DNA from: JAYPUG01 sp038117265
GTDB lineage: Bacteria; Pseudomonadota; Alphaproteobacteria; UBA6615
Reading direction: 5' to 3'
Length of the DNA stretch: 13,943 bases
Assembly: GCA_038117265.1 (NCBI GenBank)
Contig: JAYOFO010000063.1
Location: 1-13,943, forward strand
Shown piece by piece: positions 13,754 through 13,943 of the stretch. The notes beneath the pieces were generated by a model, which was not told the origin of the DNA, searched no databases, and was given only the letters and a program-made list of their open reading frames with translations. The translations under genes and the position numbers were made by a program. Within the stretch, counting starts at the first letter, position 1; each line of letters begins with the position of its first letter.

Positions 13754-13943
13754 TCAGGGCTTCGCCCCGGCCGCCTCCAGTATCCTGACGATATCGTCGT
13801 AACCGCGCTCGCGGGCAAGCGAGAGGGGCCGGATACCCCGGCCATCGGCGAGGTTCACGTCGGCCCCGGCCGTGACGAGCGCATCGACGGTGGCGATGTG
13901 GCGCGCCCCGCCATTGCCCAGCACGATCGCCTCGATCAGCGCC
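13754..13943 (-). CDS. Ankyrin-repeat protein, C-terminal part, cut by the window edge
   Basis: This is the last 62 codons of a gene entering from the right edge, ending at TGA 13756-13754. The fragment reads ALIEAIVLGNGGARHIATVD, then ALVTAGADVNLADGRGIRPL, then SLARERGYDDIVRILEAAGA. This shows the ankyrin consensus: the turn GADVN, a following D-x-x-G-x-x-P-L helix start, and A-x-x-x-G-x-x-x-I-V-x-x-L for the second helix. It holds at least one and a half repeats. Such proteins are protein-interaction scaffolds; the partner and cell location cannot be judged without the N-terminus. It is upstream of and probably co-transcribed with the SnoaL-like and CoxL-like genes. Confidence 0.85.
   Translation of the reverse strand, partial: ALIEAIVLGNGGARHIATVDALVTAGADVNLADGRGIRPLSLARERGYDDIVRILEAAGAKP

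Noticed and set aside
12114..13802. Very long open frame on the plus strand (562 codons)
   Set aside because: It is antisense to the CoxL-like and SnoaL-like genes, which carry complete family motifs. GC-rich third positions keep the opposite frame open.

Overview
The window is GC-rich (I judge well above 60% G+C by eye) with GTG starts, strong purine-rich ribosome sites and densely packed genes. The families and style suggest an alphaproteobacterium, perhaps Rhodospirillales-like or marine; that assignment is an impression, not a measurement. No tRNA, rRNA, CRISPR array or transposase was seen.

Layout, left to right. A CaiB-type CoA-transferase (2-166, minus) runs off the left edge. A TauD/TfdA-type 2-oxoglutarate dioxygenase (491-1354, minus) is divergent from an MBL-fold hydrolase (1497-2387, plus). 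The hydrolase ends in a hairpin that lies inside the tail of a methylenetetrahydrofolate reductase (MTHFR) gene (2415-3356, minus). That gene is 3 bp behind a fused HTH-methyltransferase gene (3360-4790, minus). An AT-rich divergent regulatory region (4791-4983) leads to an overlapping plus-strand operon: Rieske protein (4984-5346), an unrecognised 110-residue protein (5333-5665) and an ACMSD-type amidohydrolase (5658-6878). After it lies a 26-codon ORF (6972-7052) whose ribosome site matches the complement of the 16S rRNA 3' end, then a strong hairpin terminator (7101-7127).

The region 7143-9344 looks like a scarred insertion or replacement. It holds an alpha/beta hydrolase (7143-7862, minus) and, upstream of it, a reductive-dehalogenase-like gene (7885-9262, minus) broken by a frameshift near 9055 and a TAA codon at 8827-8829. 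Against the 5' end of that gene lies the last 32 codons of an HlyD-type secretion adaptor on the plus strand (9246-9344). Beyond it are purU (9357-10250, minus), a small membrane-anchored protein (10338-10712, minus), and a minus-strand group of an ankyrin-repeat protein (13754-13943, partial), an NTF2/SnoaL-fold protein (13125-13727) and a CoxL-like molybdenum hydroxylase large subunit (10764-13073).

The contents suggest an accessory catabolic region: dioxygenase, Rieske protein, amidohydrolase, molybdenum hydroxylase, SnoaL-like protein, CoA-transferase and a relic dehalogenase. An MTHFR and a formyl-THF deformylase occur within 6 kb of each other, a combination seen in one-carbon (demethylation, chloromethane) pathways; the link here is inference. 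The most unusual items are the 26-codon ORF with its exceptional ribosome site, the doubly broken dehalogenase beside the hlyD stump, and the coupled Rieske/unknown/amidohydrolase trio.
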